From: Knoxdaviesia capensis | Taxonomy: Eukaryota > Ascomycota > Sordariomycetes > Microascales > Gondwanamycetaceae | Direction of reading: 5' to 3' | Assembly: GCA_001510575.1 (NCBI GenBank) | Contig: LNGK01000005.1 | Span: 558,001 to 622,000, forward strand | Length of the DNA: 64,000 nt | Shown: piece after piece, positions 13,787 through 25,067 of the stretch | Position numbering within the stretch: position 1 is the stretch's first letter | Layout: each line of letters opens with the position of its first letter | Translations under genes and position numbers: made by a program | Notes under the pieces: generated by a model | What the model saw: only the letters and a program-made list of their open reading frames with translations | Told to the model about the DNA's origin: nothing | Database searches by the model: none

Positions 13787-15244
13787 ATGCCTTTCATCCC
13801 TAGCCTACGCTCAAGGCGTAGCCGGCCGTCTCTCGACGACAAGCCCGGCCGCACAATCACCATCATCCGCACCCCCGAGCCGCCGCTGCCGCCCACCGCG
13901 ACCGTGCCGTGGAGCGCGCCGTCCACCCAGACCTCGTTCACCGGCCACTCGTTCTCCTCGTCGTTCGACGACGTGCCCGCCGACCCGCGCCGCGCCACCG
14001 CCGGCGACTCACGATCCCACCACCAACACTCCCATTCACACTCGCACTCCCGCTCGTTACGCTCGCTCGAGTTCGACCCGCTCTCGCTGAACCCGACCTT
14101 CCTGCCGGCCTCGCCGCCGCCGCCGCCACCGCACACCCCCGCCCCGCTGCGCCTACACCAGCGCGCCTACATCTGCCCGTCGCCGGGCCGCTCGGCCGTG
14201 TCGGCGCCGTCGCCCGTGACCCCGCGCACGCTCTCCGTCGACGAGCGCGAGCCCGCCGTGGTCGACCCGGACTTCGCCCTGCCGCCGCACCTCGAGGCCG
14301 CCGTCGACTCGGCCGCCGCCGCCGCCGCCGCCACCACGACCCCCAAGACCCCGGCGCCGCACTTCCTGCACCTCGACCTGTCGGGCCTGCAGCACCCGTT
14401 CACCCCGCGCAGCCGCTGGTCGGAGTCGACCGTGGCGTCGCTCGACGCCGACGCCACCACCGACGATGACGACGACGAGGTCTACACTGCCGGCAGTGCG
14501 AAGGACCGGCTGTACGCGCCGCTGGCGGGCTTCGTCGACGATCTCGACGACGACGCCTTTGCCGGCGAGAGCGTGCACATGGACTCGGCCACCGACGTGT
14601 CGGCCGACGACTCGTGGACCGACCTGTCGTCCGCAGCGTCGTCGTACGCCAGCGAGGAGCACGACGAGATCCGCGTGCCGGCGGCTGAGGACGACGCCGG
14701 GGTCGACGAGGCCGACGACGACCTCACCCCGCGCGCCACCGCCACCGCCTCGTCGTGCGCCTTCTCCGCCGACACCGCGCTGGCCGTGCTCACCCCGCTG
14801 CCCGCCGACGCGTGGGACGACTGGCTGATGGACGGCCCGTCGGCGGCGGCCGTGCTGGCTGCGTCCGATGACGACGTGTTCGGGCCGCCGGCGTCGCGCA
14901 ACACCGTGTACAGCGAGCGGCCGGTGCGGTCGGCGTCGGTCTGGCACAACTTCTCGTACAAGCGCCCCGAGACCGTGCCGCGCCGCCCCGCGCTGCACTC
15001 GCTGGGCTCTGTCGAGAACTTCATCAAGCGCGGTGGCTGGAAGCGCCGCGGCATTGTGTTCGGCGGCCAGCAGAAAGACGGCCAGGAGGACGCTGTTCCC
15101 GCCCCTGCTGCCGACGAGGAGGTTGTGCAGGAGCGCAGCTTCTTCGACGACGCTGATGACGAGGACGAGGACGTGACTCCTGGTGCTGAAGATGTCCTGG
15201 AGCTGAAAGTGCTGGATCGCATCTCGACTCCCGCCGACATCTAA
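13787..15244 (+). CDS. Disordered acidic protein, function unknown
   Basis: Single-exon gene for 485 residues. The ATG at 13787 was chosen because it follows a C/T-rich leader and opens the strongly GC-rich frame; the frame stays open upstream without another good start. The protein is low in complexity: a basic N-terminus with an RSRRSR stretch, a His/Ser-rich segment near residues 80-95, proline runs, an alanine run, and many Asp/Glu clusters in the second half (an Asp run near residue 225, another acidic block near the C-terminus). I see no signal peptide, membrane segment or known catalytic motif. A short less disordered stretch near residues 410-440 (aromatic and basic, around SVWHNFSYKRPE and NFIKRGGWKRRG) is the likeliest conserved patch. 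I do not recognise the family. A regulatory or scaffold role would be a guess. Codon bias supports a real gene, and the long open frames antisense to it are artefacts of that bias. Confidence 0.75.
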   Translation: MPFIPSLRSRRSRPSLDDKPGRTITIIRTPEPPLPPTATVPWSAPSTQTSFTGHSFSSSFDDVPADPRRATAGDSRSHHQHSHSHSHSRSLRSLEFDPLSLNPTFLPASPPPPPPHTPAPLRLHQRAYICPSPGRSAVSAPSPVTPRTLSVDEREPAVVDPDFALPPHLEAAVDSAAAAAAATTTPKTPAPHFLHLDLSGLQHPFTPRSRWSESTVASLDADATTDDDDDEVYTAGSAKDRLYAPLAGFVDDLDDDAFAGESVHMDSATDVSADDSWTDLSSAASSYASEEHDEIRVPAAEDDAGVDEADDDLTPRATATASSCAFSADTALAVLTPLPADAWDDWLMDGPSAAAVLAASDDDVFGPPASRNTVYSERPVRSASVWHNFSYKRPETVPRRPALHSLGSVENFIKRGGWKRRGIVFGGQQKDGQEDAVPAPAADEEVVQERSFFDDADDEDEDVTPGAEDVLELKVLDRISTPADI

Positions 15245-18200
15245 ACCCCTCCTCACTCCTCTCTCCTATTACATCACCACTCTTATCACCAACTTCTCCC
15301 AACTCATGACTTCCAACATCCATTCTACCCCATATCTCTTCACTCTCTCCTTATCTTCACTCTCTCCTTACTACTACTGTCCTTTCCAACCTTACGACAT
15401 CACTACATCTACTGTCCTAATTTCCTAATTTCTCCGTGCCTGGGGGGTTCTTATACAGACTCCAGCACGCCATCCGGATCTACTACATCCACACTTTTCC
15501 TTATTTTTGTCTCTTCTTTTTCTTTTTCCTGCCGGTTTCCTTGCGTTTGTTCTTGCATCTGATATCACGTCCGAGTTGAGAACTTTGCATCTCCTCGACA
15601 CTGCACTTGTCTGTCTTCAGCGATTTTGTTTCCTTTTTGTCTTTGGTTCATTATATCATATATCACTCTTTCTTGGTTGGTGCTTTTTCGAGTATTTCGT
15701 TTTATGGAGGTTTCTCCGGTTTTGATCATGGCTGATCCCGGATTTTGTATTTTCGGGGGGTTTACTGGGACACTCTCAACACATTCTTTACAGACATATT
15801 AGCATCAGTCTGAGGTTCTTTACTATCAAATTCTACTTTTTTTTACTGTGCCCTGGACCGATTCCGGTCCTTGGCTACGACGAGATACACGAGCTACACT
15901 TTGCATTCTTTTTTTCATGATTTTTGTGACTTCTGCCTGTGTTTGTATCTGTACTTTCGGGTGCATGTTCACACACACCCTGTGACATGTGGATGTGATT
16001 GGCGGTGGTGCGTGGCGATGCCAGTTCGGTGTGTGTGTGTGTGTGTGTGTGAAGAAGTGCGGGCTTCCAATGCGGTTTCTTATGCCCGGACTGGGAAATA
16101 ATGTGGATGGGCCACATTTATTCTTCGCACATGCTGACGACTGCGGACTTGCTGTTCTCTTTGCCCTACATCTGAGATCTCCCTCCTTCGCTATTTTTAT
16201 CCTGGGAGGAGGAGCCAATGTCTGTCGTGTCTGGCATAATCTGCACGCCCCACGACGCTGCTCTTTTTACCCATGGACCAGGCTTGCGGCATTACGACAT
16301 GGCTTGGAGACCTGTAACAATGGGACCTCGCTAAACGAACGACACCGCGCATCGGCGACTATACGAAAAAACACACCCGTCGCCGTGATAGAGATAACGA
16401 CGGTAACACGCCCTTTCGCGGGGGGCACCTGACAGAGTACCACTTTCATCCTGCGTGTACCGAGTGGTGTAAGTGGCTGCTCCAAGATGCCCACTTGGCG
16501 GAGTCCTCACTGTGTCATCCATAAGCACACCCACGACTCGGCTTTTGTGATATTTGTGTATCTCTTGTCTGACTTCACTGCATTCGGCAAACACCCACAA
16601 ACCCGCTATAAAAGGGCTGCATCGCTCCGGAGTGCCGACAGTGCGGGTCCCCGCCTCCCCCAAAAGTCCCCTTCCCCAACACTCTCGTCTCCCCTCTAAA
16701 GAAGGCCACAACAGTGGAGTGTGTGGTGTCCACTACGTCTAGTCCTGTTGAGTTCCCACATCGAGGCCAGCGAATCACACGCGGATGCTGGTGATTATTT
16801 GAATTTTTTTCTGTCTCTCGGTTGCTGGTAGTGGTGTGCTTACCCGGAGGTCACACTGCCGACAAACTTTCTTCTTTTTTTCTTCTTTTGTATTCTTTTT
16901 TTCTGGGGCACTCTGTTCTTCTGGTCAGGATGGCGCTGGTATATATCGCCACTTGGGATCTCGCGGCGTTTCATCATCAGTACCAAGAGCCCCCAGGAAA
17001 AAGGGAGGCATCTGATACGAGTATATACGTGTCGACGTACACCGCCTGTTTGGAGGCGGGGAGTTGAGCTGGGGCGTTTTTTTTTGTTTTGTTTTGTTTT
17101 CTTTCTCTCCCTTCGGGAAGAAGGACCAAAGAGGCGAGTGTGGAGGCGATTTGGAAGAACTTGAAACGGCCTACGCGGATACGATGGTGGGTGGTGGTGG
17201 TGGTGCTCGTATATACCATAACGATGGACCTTGCATCCCGGAAATGGTGCGAGTCAGGAAGTCTGGTTCACGGGCTATGTATAGAGGACGGTAGTACATG
17301 TGAGACACCTGTATATGACGTTTAATCTATCCTGATAGCCATAAGGCCCGGAGTCACCAGGTATATTAGAGGCGAGATACCTCTGGACCCGTGGAATATA
17401 TGTACACTCTACACCAGACAACCTCGTTCAACCCTATATCAGATAACACCAAGCTCTATACTGAACTGTACGTACACACATACACAGAGACATACAGCCA
17501 TCGTGAGACCCCCCAACACTTCTTCAACATCCGCTCATCCTTCGCCGCGGCTCTCGTCATCGCAGCCACGTCCCAGCGGCGTGGGTTTCGCGGCCGTTGC
17601 ACTTTGCAGTGTGATTGGTTACCGTCTAAGTTCCCACCCACACATTCTCCCAAACCACCGCTGGACTCTGTGTTTTTCTTCCTTTTTCTGCTGCTTTGCT
17701 CTGCTTCCCCGGCATTAGTTCGTCCGGAGACATACCCGGGGCTCAGCGCCCATCTAGACGGAGGCATATCTTGCGCAAGAAGAAAAGGTCGCGCGACCGA
17801 GGTTACCTCGTCAGCGTAGACACGCGGAAAAAGGAAACTAAAACGACGAATACTACTACTCACTCTGCACCCCGGAATCGGGCGCCCTCCCCCCCATCAC
17901 ACCCTCCGGAGCGTCCTCCGCTTCGCCCCATTGTGTCTCCAGCCTGTTCTGTACGTCCCTCTCCACCCAGCTAAAGAAAAATCGCTCCATGTGCGCGATC
18001 TTGCTTATAGCTCTGGCTGCTGTCATTGGTTCCCGACATGCTTGCCCTTTTCCTTGGTTGTGTGGTTCCATGTTCGCCATGACTCGCATGACGATAGAAG
18101 AAAAGCTGCAGACACACCCTGCTTCTGAACTCCCGACATCCTGGTTCTTGAAGATTTTTCTTCTTTTTTCTTCTTCTTTTTCTCCTGAGGCAGCATGAAA

Positions 18201-18526
18201 TCCGTCACATTTTCGCCCTTTTCTCTCTCACCTGAACACGACTACCTCGTAGCTTCGATCGTGGATACCGCCGTTTGGCCCAATCACCGCTCCCGGCTTG
18301 CTTGCCACTGTTCTCGTCGTTCGTTCCGGGTTTCCGATTTCTCTAACATGATGCGACCTGACATTCTGGTAACTAATAGGAAGTGCGAGATCGCTTTGTA
18401 TGATGGGCGATCGTATTGTTCTGGCGATCGCCGAACTGTGGTATTTTTAGGGCACCTGCATAACCCCCGCCCGTTCCTTGCACAGAACCCTAAACCGCTG
18501 TTTGGTTAACCCTACGGCCCTTAACC
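15245..18526. other. Intergenic, no supported gene
   Basis: About 3.3 kb of T- and C-rich non-coding sequence with a TG microsatellite near 16,030. A TATAAAAG box lies at 16607-16614 on the + strand with no recognisable gene after it. The first few hundred bases are probably the 3' untranslated region of the gene ending at 15,244. Confidence 0.55.
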
Positions 18527-19881
18527 CTAACCGGCCCCGATCCCCAGCGCCGACACATCCGCACTCGTCGCCCTCCCGGTGACCATTTCCGAGACCACGA
18601 GTCCGGTGCCGAGGGATAGACTGATGCCCCACGGCCCGTGCCCCGTCGCCACGAACACGCCGCCACCCGTGCTCCGGCTGGCTGGTTCTCCTCCAAACAG
18701 CACAGAATCGTCCAGCCGTGCTATGATGGGCACCCCGCTGGCCGTCACCGGCCGGAAACACAGTCCACGACGCACAACAGAACGCCCAGACCAATCCGCT
18801 ACGCACGCCGCAGCTGCACGCTCCAGCTGCGCAAAGCGCCTGGCCGTGTCCGACCCTTCCGGCGCATGGTGCAGGTCCCGGCTGGCCAGGGATGCTGCGG
18901 GCGGGAGTGGCTCGTTGGCGGGGTTGAGCCCGGCAATGTACACGTCGCCACACACACGGCTGAACAGCTCCGGAGCGAAGCCAGCCACGACGGTGCTGAA
19001 GACGGCTGCACAGGGCTGGTTCTCGTCGTCTGCAGCGGCGGTGGACGGCGGCCCGACTACGAGCGAGTAGCCCGCCAGGCTGGAGATGCGCGGCACGGCC
19101 GCGGGATTTGCGCCTGGGAAGAGCGTGCTGAATACCTCGGGCGTCCAGCAGCCGGCCGCGAGGATCAGCCGTGTGCACGGGACGGTTTGCGCGGTGTTGG
19201 TGGCTGTGTTTTGCAGTGTGATTGCGGAAAGCTGGTTCTGCTCGTCAAACACCAGGTTGCTGGCCACGGCTGGGTGGTGGAGGCTGACACCGCGTGAAAT
19301 AGCCTGCTCCAAGAGGAACTGGCACAGCCGAAGAGGGTCCCTGACAATTCCACCTGTCAGTTGTCATCCAGATAGCATCTTGGGGCAGAAGACTCTTACA
19401 CCTGACCGGTAGACTCAGCGCTACTAATCTCCTCCACACACGTGCTCGCCCCCACCGCAAGCCACGCCGGCGCATCCTCCACAGCAGCAGGCCCTGCAGC
19501 CGCAGCCGCCGCCGCGCCCGCCCGGCTCGCCCCGGCCTGCAGCCAATCATGCCCGCCCGCGCCGCTGGCATCGCTCGCGCGGCGATGCGCAACCGCCCGA
19601 CTGCGCGCATACCCCCAGCGGCGGCGGCCGTCGTGCTCGGCCGCCAGCCGCGCGTGCTCGCGGAAACTCAGCGCCGCGAGCTGTTCCAGCGGCGGGCCGA
19701 ACCAGTCGCGCGCGAGGAACCCGCCCGCGAACCCGGAGGCCGACGCGAAGAGATCGGCGCTGGCGTCGACTAAGTGCACCGCGCACGTCGGCGAGGGCCG
19801 CTCGGCCAGCGAGAGGTAGTGCGCGATTGACGTGCCGATGATGCCTGCGCCGAGGATGACGGTGGACGTGGGCGCTGTCAT
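18527..19881 (-). CDS. FAD-dependent oxidoreductase (DAO/TDA3-like)
   Basis: Two exons, 19881-19400 and 19340-18527, give 431 residues. The 59-bp intron has a GTAAGA donor, a CTGAC branch site and a CAG acceptor. The join restores the reading T-G-Q-V-D-P-L-R-L, typical of this family after the active-site region. The N-terminus carries the dinucleotide-binding motif VILGAGIIG (GxGxxG at residues 11-16), followed by the ASGFAGGFLARDWF segment, which recalls fungal D-amino-acid-oxidase-like proteins of the yeast Tda3 type. The C-terminal half contains the G-HGPWG-S-GTG stretch that closes the FAD site. The family oxidises amines or amino acids; the substrate here cannot be told from sequence. 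It is transcribed divergently from the SDR gene at 20,319. An in-frame ATG slightly upstream, about 12 codons earlier, is an alternative start. The stop codon sits inside a CCCTAA motif. Confidence 0.85.
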
Positions 19882-20318
19882 GGTTTTGGGGGGGTGCGGG
19901 AAGATGGTGGGGTTCATGTATGTCAGATTCGTGGGGGTGAGGTAAATTGGTTCTGATGCACAAGGTTGTCCGAGAGCGAGACAAAGTTCACGCAGGCACG
20001 GATGGCGGAATAACATGCACGACAAAAGCTGCGGGGAGGTTTCGGCTGCGACTAACCCAGGTCGGCGCAGATGTCGGCGGACCGGCGGCCGGTCGGATTG
20101 GCACTGTAGCCAAACACTGTACGGGACTCCGCAGGGAGGTGGGGCAAAGTGCAGGTTTGGCACCGCTTCAGCGATGACAAATTTACACCCTTATGAGCGT
20201 CTTCTCGGACTCTCTATAACGACGCTTGCCTTCGCACGCTTTCTGACGAAATCAAGACAGCAACAGGAACCGGGGATCTCCATTCAAGCAGGAACAACAA
20301 TAACAAGAACAACTAAAC
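19882..20318. promoter_or_regulatory. Shared divergent promoter region
   Basis: The 437 bp between the start codons of the FAD oxidoreductase (-) and the SDR (+) must hold both promoters and both 5' leaders. The SDR-proximal 60 bases are an A-rich leader of repeated AACAA-type words. No clear TATA box or known operator was identified. Confidence 0.5.
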
Positions 20319-20802
20319 ATGACTGTCAAGACCATCCTCGTCACCGGCGCCAGCCGCGGCATCGGCCACGCCATCGCCGAGGCTCTGCTGGTCTCTGGCC
20401 ACAAAGTCGCCGTGACAGCTCGGTCCGAGCCGCCGCTGCAGGCCCTGAAGACGCGGTTCCCCGGCCAGGTGGAGTACATTGCCGGCGACATTACCGATTT
20501 CGACGTGAGTCCTGTGTCTATGCATTGAGTCCCCATTCTCTCACGTGCCTCCATTCACCCCCTTCTGCCGAGTAACGTTGAAAGCGGGAGCTAGATGCTG
20601 ACATGCCCCCACTCCGGCTCTGCGTCTTACAGCTGTCTGACAAGCTGGTCCAGCTCGCCGTGTCAGCATTCGGCCGCCTCGACGGCGTCATCGTCAACCA
20701 CGGCGTCCTGACTCCCATCACTCGACTGGCCAACTCGTCGGCAAGCGAGTGGCGGCGCGCGTACGACGTCAACGTCTTCAGCGGCGTGGCCCTGGTACGT
20801 TC

Positions 20803-20854
<52 letters not shown>

Positions 20855-21428
20855 TTCGTCCCGCCGGTGTCTCACCCGCTGCATGCACGTATCCGCGACC
20901 CACAGCCTAACCCGATTGTCTTCCCTAGGCCCACGCCGCCATCCCCGAGCTCCGCAAGACCCACGGCGCGGTGATCTGGATCTCATCAGGCGCCGCAACA
21001 GGGAGCTACGCAGCCTGGGGCGCGTACGGCTCGTCCAAGGCCGCGCTGAACTCGATCTCCGCGCACCTGGCCGCCGAGGAGCCCGAGATCGCCAGCATCG
21101 CGCTGGCGCCCGGCGCGGTCGACACCGATATGCAGGCGCTGATCCGCGCCGACGGCGCCGACGAGATGGACTCCAACCAGCATGGCAAGTTCACGTCTAT
21201 GTTTGAGGGCGGCTCGCTGTTGCAGGCTGCGCCTGTGGGTCGCGCTATTGCGCGCATGGTGGTCGCCGCGCCGCTGCACCTTAGTGGGCGGTTTGTGCGG
21301 TAAGTTCTGTGCACTTTCAACTCTGTTGCTGCCTGTTGGGAGGACAAGCGACAGGACCAGCGACTAACCGGCGTGGTGTTTCTTCTAGGATAACCGATCC
21401 CGACTTGGCGGTGTATCGCGACGAGTAA
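20319..21428 (+). CDS. Short-chain dehydrogenase (benzil-reductase-like)
   Basis: Four exons (20319-20504, 20633-20794, 20929-21299, 21389-21428) give 252 residues. Introns have GTGAGT, GTACGT and GTAAGT donors. The fold is a classical SDR: the cofactor motif TGASRGIG is at residues 9-16, the NHG variant of the NAG motif follows in exon 2, and the catalytic Ser136, Tyr149 and Lys153 (YGSSK) are in exon 3. The later PGAVDT motif is also present. Length and motifs fit the yeast Irc24/YIR035C group, NADPH-dependent reductases that act on diketones such as benzil. The physiological substrate is not known from sequence. The last exon encodes only 13 codons including the stop. Intron 2 contains a long CT dinucleotide run starting about 14 bases after its donor. 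The divergent neighbour is an FAD oxidoreductase, so co-regulation is possible but unproven. Confidence 0.9.
20809..20850 (+). repeat. CT microsatellite inside an SDR intron
   Basis: About 21 uninterrupted CT units fill the first part of intron 2 (20795-20928) of the short-chain dehydrogenase gene, well upstream of the CTAAC branch site at 20906-20910. Confidence 0.9.
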
Positions 21429-22934
21429 GGCTCGTGGCCAACTACTGCGGCCGGCCCTTGATGGCAGGCCACACTGAACACATAGCTACGAACACAGCAC
21501 AATAATGAATACATATTGAACCTCGAAGTATAATATTTCAGATTTAATAGAATTATCTCCTACACTTACCATCGTACAGAGTGAACTTCCGACCTTACTG
21601 TTAACACAGTACTACAAGCTTAAGTCTGATATCTGGTGATAAATGCCGTTAGATTCGTGCACAACAGCCATTCAACCACCGATCCGCTTCTCCGCCACGC
21701 AAGCCGGGGATGTATGTGTGCCGTCAGAGAAATGTTCGCTTTCTCCGTCATGGAAGATCGGAATTTGATAGCATACGAAAGTAGAGCATCACAGGCAAAA
21801 CACATCCACCATCCACCAGGCGCGACAGCGGAGAGAGCAACAACGCCGACTCGAGAAAGTTCGGGACCTGTCTGGGAGACGGTTGGAAGGTGTCCTTACC
21901 GGTATACGGAGCGAGGCCTGATCTGAATCCGTAGACTTGAATGTTAGCGATGAGCTTTGCGTATGAACACGGTGAAAGCTTGGTAACATCGGGGGCACTT
22001 CTTGGCTTCTTTTCAGTAGTGTCGTTTTGGCTTAGACTTGGTCGATCAGCACCGAGGCCACATGCCTCATAAGACTGGGGCGACAACATTTCTCATCATA
22101 AAGGAAGGGGGAAGAAGGGACTTTCGAGGCTATCGCCGGATATGAGGCGACCAGACCTCGCGCTCGGTGGACTTACCAGTAATTGTCAGGCCTCAGAGCA
22201 TGGCTACACCACTGCCTTTGCGATCGGGACGCATTCTAGACACTTGTGGAAGCACAAGTCCCCGTACAGACTCAGGGACTAAGTGATGTTGGAAGATTCT
22301 TGAGGTTGAAGAAGAAGTGAGAACTGAAGAGTGAAGAGAAAATCTTTTTTTTCTGGAACCTCCTGTGGAACCTTTTATATTGGGCCAAAGAAGAGAGAAA
22401 TAGGAATAAGTGGAGCAGGGCGCCACTGTGGCTGATATACGCCACACTATGAGGCTGCCAGATGCTGACAGCTGCCTAAACAAGCGCATTTTTTTTTTCC
22501 GTGTTTTGGAGTCAACTGGAGTCTATAAATTTGGATGCCTTTCCACATGCATTAAATGGTTCTGTTCCCCCCACCAGCACCACCCAAAAAACTCTCTTGC
22601 AGCTGTTTTCCATTATCAACAATCCACGACTACCAAAACGAGTGATACCGTAACAACGAATACTTCTTTTTGAATTTTGGCATAGGCACTGCTTGGAACC
22701 TACACAAAAATACCCTCGAACCCGTTCTAAACCTATTTCTTCTTTTCTCCTCTTTTACGAAATCTCACTCACCTCAATATCGAATGGGGTTTGCCCTGAT
22801 ATCATTCACCACTTCCGTTCCACTACCACCAAAAAATTCCTGCCCATTTCCATATTTGGCCTAGAACGCTGCCACACCAAGGTCCCTCATCCCACATAAC
22901 AACACGTTGTTTCTTGTTACACCAGATCGCCCTG
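21429..22934. other. Intergenic with a possible unassigned transcript
   Basis: No protein gene could be supported. On the - strand a TATAAAAGG box (22379-22371) is followed by a pyrimidine-rich leader-like tract and a consensus GTAAGT donor at 22176. This looks like the start of a spliced transcript running left, but no conserved product emerges. The region right of 22,500 is probably the promoter and leader of NCB2. Confidence 0.35.
22371..22379 (-). promoter_or_regulatory. TATA box of an unassigned transcript
   Basis: Minus-strand TATAAAAGG is followed within 30-100 bases by a C/T-rich tract like the 5' leaders of neighbouring genes. No coding region could be tied to it. Confidence 0.3.
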
Positions 22935-23987
22935 ATGTCTGACCATGAATATGGAGGTAAGTGTTGGCCAGGATTTACATGGGTGATGAACAGCCCATGG
23001 CTCCCTTTTGATATGTTTGGTGTTGCTATTGGTAGGGGCCAATGTTAGAGAAGGATATACTAGGGTCCCTCTTAGGGTAGCCTGCTTTTGTCTCTCCTGG
23101 CTATGACCTATTGGTGTCTCACTTGATGGATGGTCTAGACCTCTGCCAGTTGGTTCCATGGGCAGTGTTCGGCTTGCAACTTCTCGATTCGGCCGTGACT
23201 GTTCAAACCGGACGTGACCGTGTGTATTCCACATCTGGAAGACTCTAGACGGGGCTCTACGCGATTGTGTGCCGACCATACATGAATTTGTATGCACTGC
23301 CCACCCAAGCAGAGCCCCCCCCCCGGCTGTGGAACAACTTCCATCTCTAGGCTTTTCATACAGACAAACTGACTGAAGCTGCTTCTATTCTAGCGAATGA
23401 CGACCTGAGCCTTCCCAAGGGTAAGTTTCTGTGTCCCTCCCCCCATTTCGAATTATTTTGCACACTATGGGCTCGGTCTTCCTAACACATCCCCCACAGC
23501 CACCGTCCAGAAGATTGTTACCGAGATCCTGCCGCCGGCGACGGGAATGTCTTTCTCGAAGGAAGCACGCGACCTGCTGATCGAGTGCTGCGTGGAGTTC
23601 ATCACGCTGATTTCGTCCGAGGCAAACGAGATCTCCGAGAAGGAGGCCAAGAAGACCATCGCCTGCGACCACATCACGAAGGCGCTGGAACAGCTCGGTT
23701 TTGCGGACTACGTGCCGGCCGTGCTGGAGGCCGCGGCCGAGCACAAGGAGGTGCAGAAGGTACGTGACGCATCCCATAGTAGACGTGTGGTGGTATGTGT
23801 ATGGTTTCGGTCACACCGTGGCCTTTCTCCCGGACCGCAAGATTGCTGACCTTGTGCTTTTCTTTTTTTCCTGTCACAGGGCCGCGAGAAGAAGGCCGAC
23901 AAGTTTGCCCAGAGCGGTATGACTATCGAGGAGCTGGAGCGGCTGCAAGCCGAGCAGTTTGCCCAGGCAGCTGCGCGGCACACATGA
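22935..23987 (+). CDS. Negative cofactor 2 beta (Dr1), histone-fold repressor
   Basis: Four exons (22935-22956, 23394-23420, 23500-23759, 23880-23987) give 138 residues, close to the yeast protein (about 146). NC2-beta pairs with NC2-alpha (Bur6) through a histone fold, binds TBP on promoters and blocks or redistributes TFIIB and TFIIA. It acts in the nucleus. The join NDDLSLPKATVQKI, then FITLISSEANEI and KKTIACDHITKALEQLGF, is the conserved histone-fold core. The C-terminal EELERLQAEQFAQA helix matches the TBP-contacting tail. The ATG at 22935 is needed because exon 2 has no in-frame start. This makes a 22-base first exon, a 437-bp first intron and a 27-base second exon. Splice sites are GTAAGT, GTAAGT and GTACGT donors with CTAG or CAG acceptors. 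The tiny first exon is the least certain part. Confidence 0.92.
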
Positions 23988-24578
23988 GCAAAGACAGCCA
24001 GCCGATGCTGCTGCTTTGTGTACGCGTGTGGTTGCACCGGGCCCCATGCTGGTCTTTTCTCCACCTTGCATCCTTTTCCCTTCGTCTTCATCTTCGTTTA
24101 CCTCGTTTAGCACACCGTTGTGGTATCCCCAGTTGTGATACCCTCATTTCATAGACTTTTGCTCTTTTCACTCTTGTTCCCTCCTCAGCCTCTTCTCTCT
24201 CCAATGATGATAACCTGCAGATGTCGTTCCTGGTGGCTGCCGTCTTGTCGTTGTTTTTTCTTGTATGTATTGGCGTTCCGGGCGTTCTCTGGACACGGTG
24301 TCCCATATCATATCTTGGCCAGACTTCATGTTCCGGTTTAAATATCACTTGTTTGAGAAGCATGACTCCGTTTGTATAACTGCTGCGTCTTCCACCTGAG
24401 TCAGGATACAAATCACCAGCTTGTCTATTTTCGGTCACAGCCAACAGCAGGTCACTTCTCATGCCGTACAGCCTGCGTTTGCCCATAACCAGCTTCATCA
24501 TCACGCATGCAGGCTCCAACTGCCCCGTGGCTGCCCAACTCAGCCCAGAACGCCAGAACAGGCAAGGCCACACGCGCG
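23988..24578. other. Intergenic, NCB2 3' region
   Basis: Nothing supported here beyond the probable 3' untranslated region of NCB2. It is pyrimidine-rich with no conserved frame. Confidence 0.5.
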
Positions 24579-25067
24579 CTACCTGGTCGTGGAACACCAC
24601 GCTTCCACATTTTTTTCTCTCTGTGCTGTGATATCGGTACACACCGCCTCTGCAGACATCAGCTCCAATATTGGCTGGCGCCCATGCCCACACCCACTCG
24701 GCAGCATTCCCCTCGCACTCTGGAGGCGGACTGCTACAAGCCCATTCGCACGGTGCACACTCACGCCATGTCTGTCGTTGCCGGAACGGGCTGGCACGTC
24801 GGGTTGTAGGATGATTCGCTGGCGGTTCCAGGACTGGCGTACCACATCGAACAGAGCTTTCTGTTCCTGGGCGTATTGCTTGACTATGGAACCCCCGTTT
24901 TCCAAATACGTGTGTGTGTGATTGTATCTGGGGTTCTGGATAGAGGGCTCCAGTGCTTGAAGCGCAGTGACCTTGCTCGACCTGCAGGCGTCCGGGAAAG
25001 CGGTGTCCCTATCTGCAGCCAGCCCCCAGATGGCGTTGCTACGTGACACGCCGTTATTGGGGGCCAA
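24579..25067 (-). CDS. Possible gene of unknown function
   Basis: An open frame of 162 codons starts with ATG at 25067. Its first two thirds (to about the PDVPARSGNDRHG stretch) use G/C-ending codons fairly often and read like a real helical protein (for example IVKQYAQEQKALFDVV and WNRQRII). A consensus GTGAGT follows at the end of that part, so the true exon may stop near 24,770 and be joined to something further left that I could not find. I recognise no family. It could also be a chance frame in the spacer between NCB2 and YSA1. Confidence 0.3.
   Translation of the reverse strand: MAPNNGVSRSNAIWGLAADRDTAFPDACRSSKVTALQALEPSIQNPRYNHTHTYLENGGSIVKQYAQEQKALFDVVRQSWNRQRIILQPDVPARSGNDRHGVSVHRANGLVAVRLQSARGMLPSGCGHGRQPILELMSAEAVCTDITAQREKNVEAWCSTTR

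Noticed and set aside
14153..15256. 367-codon frame antisense to the disordered protein gene
   Set aside because: The sense frame has the leader, start and better codon use. The antisense product is Arg/Gly/Val monotony.
16607..16614. TATAAAAG box as promoter of a gene near 16.7-17.1 kb
   Set aside because: No supported coding region follows within several hundred bases.
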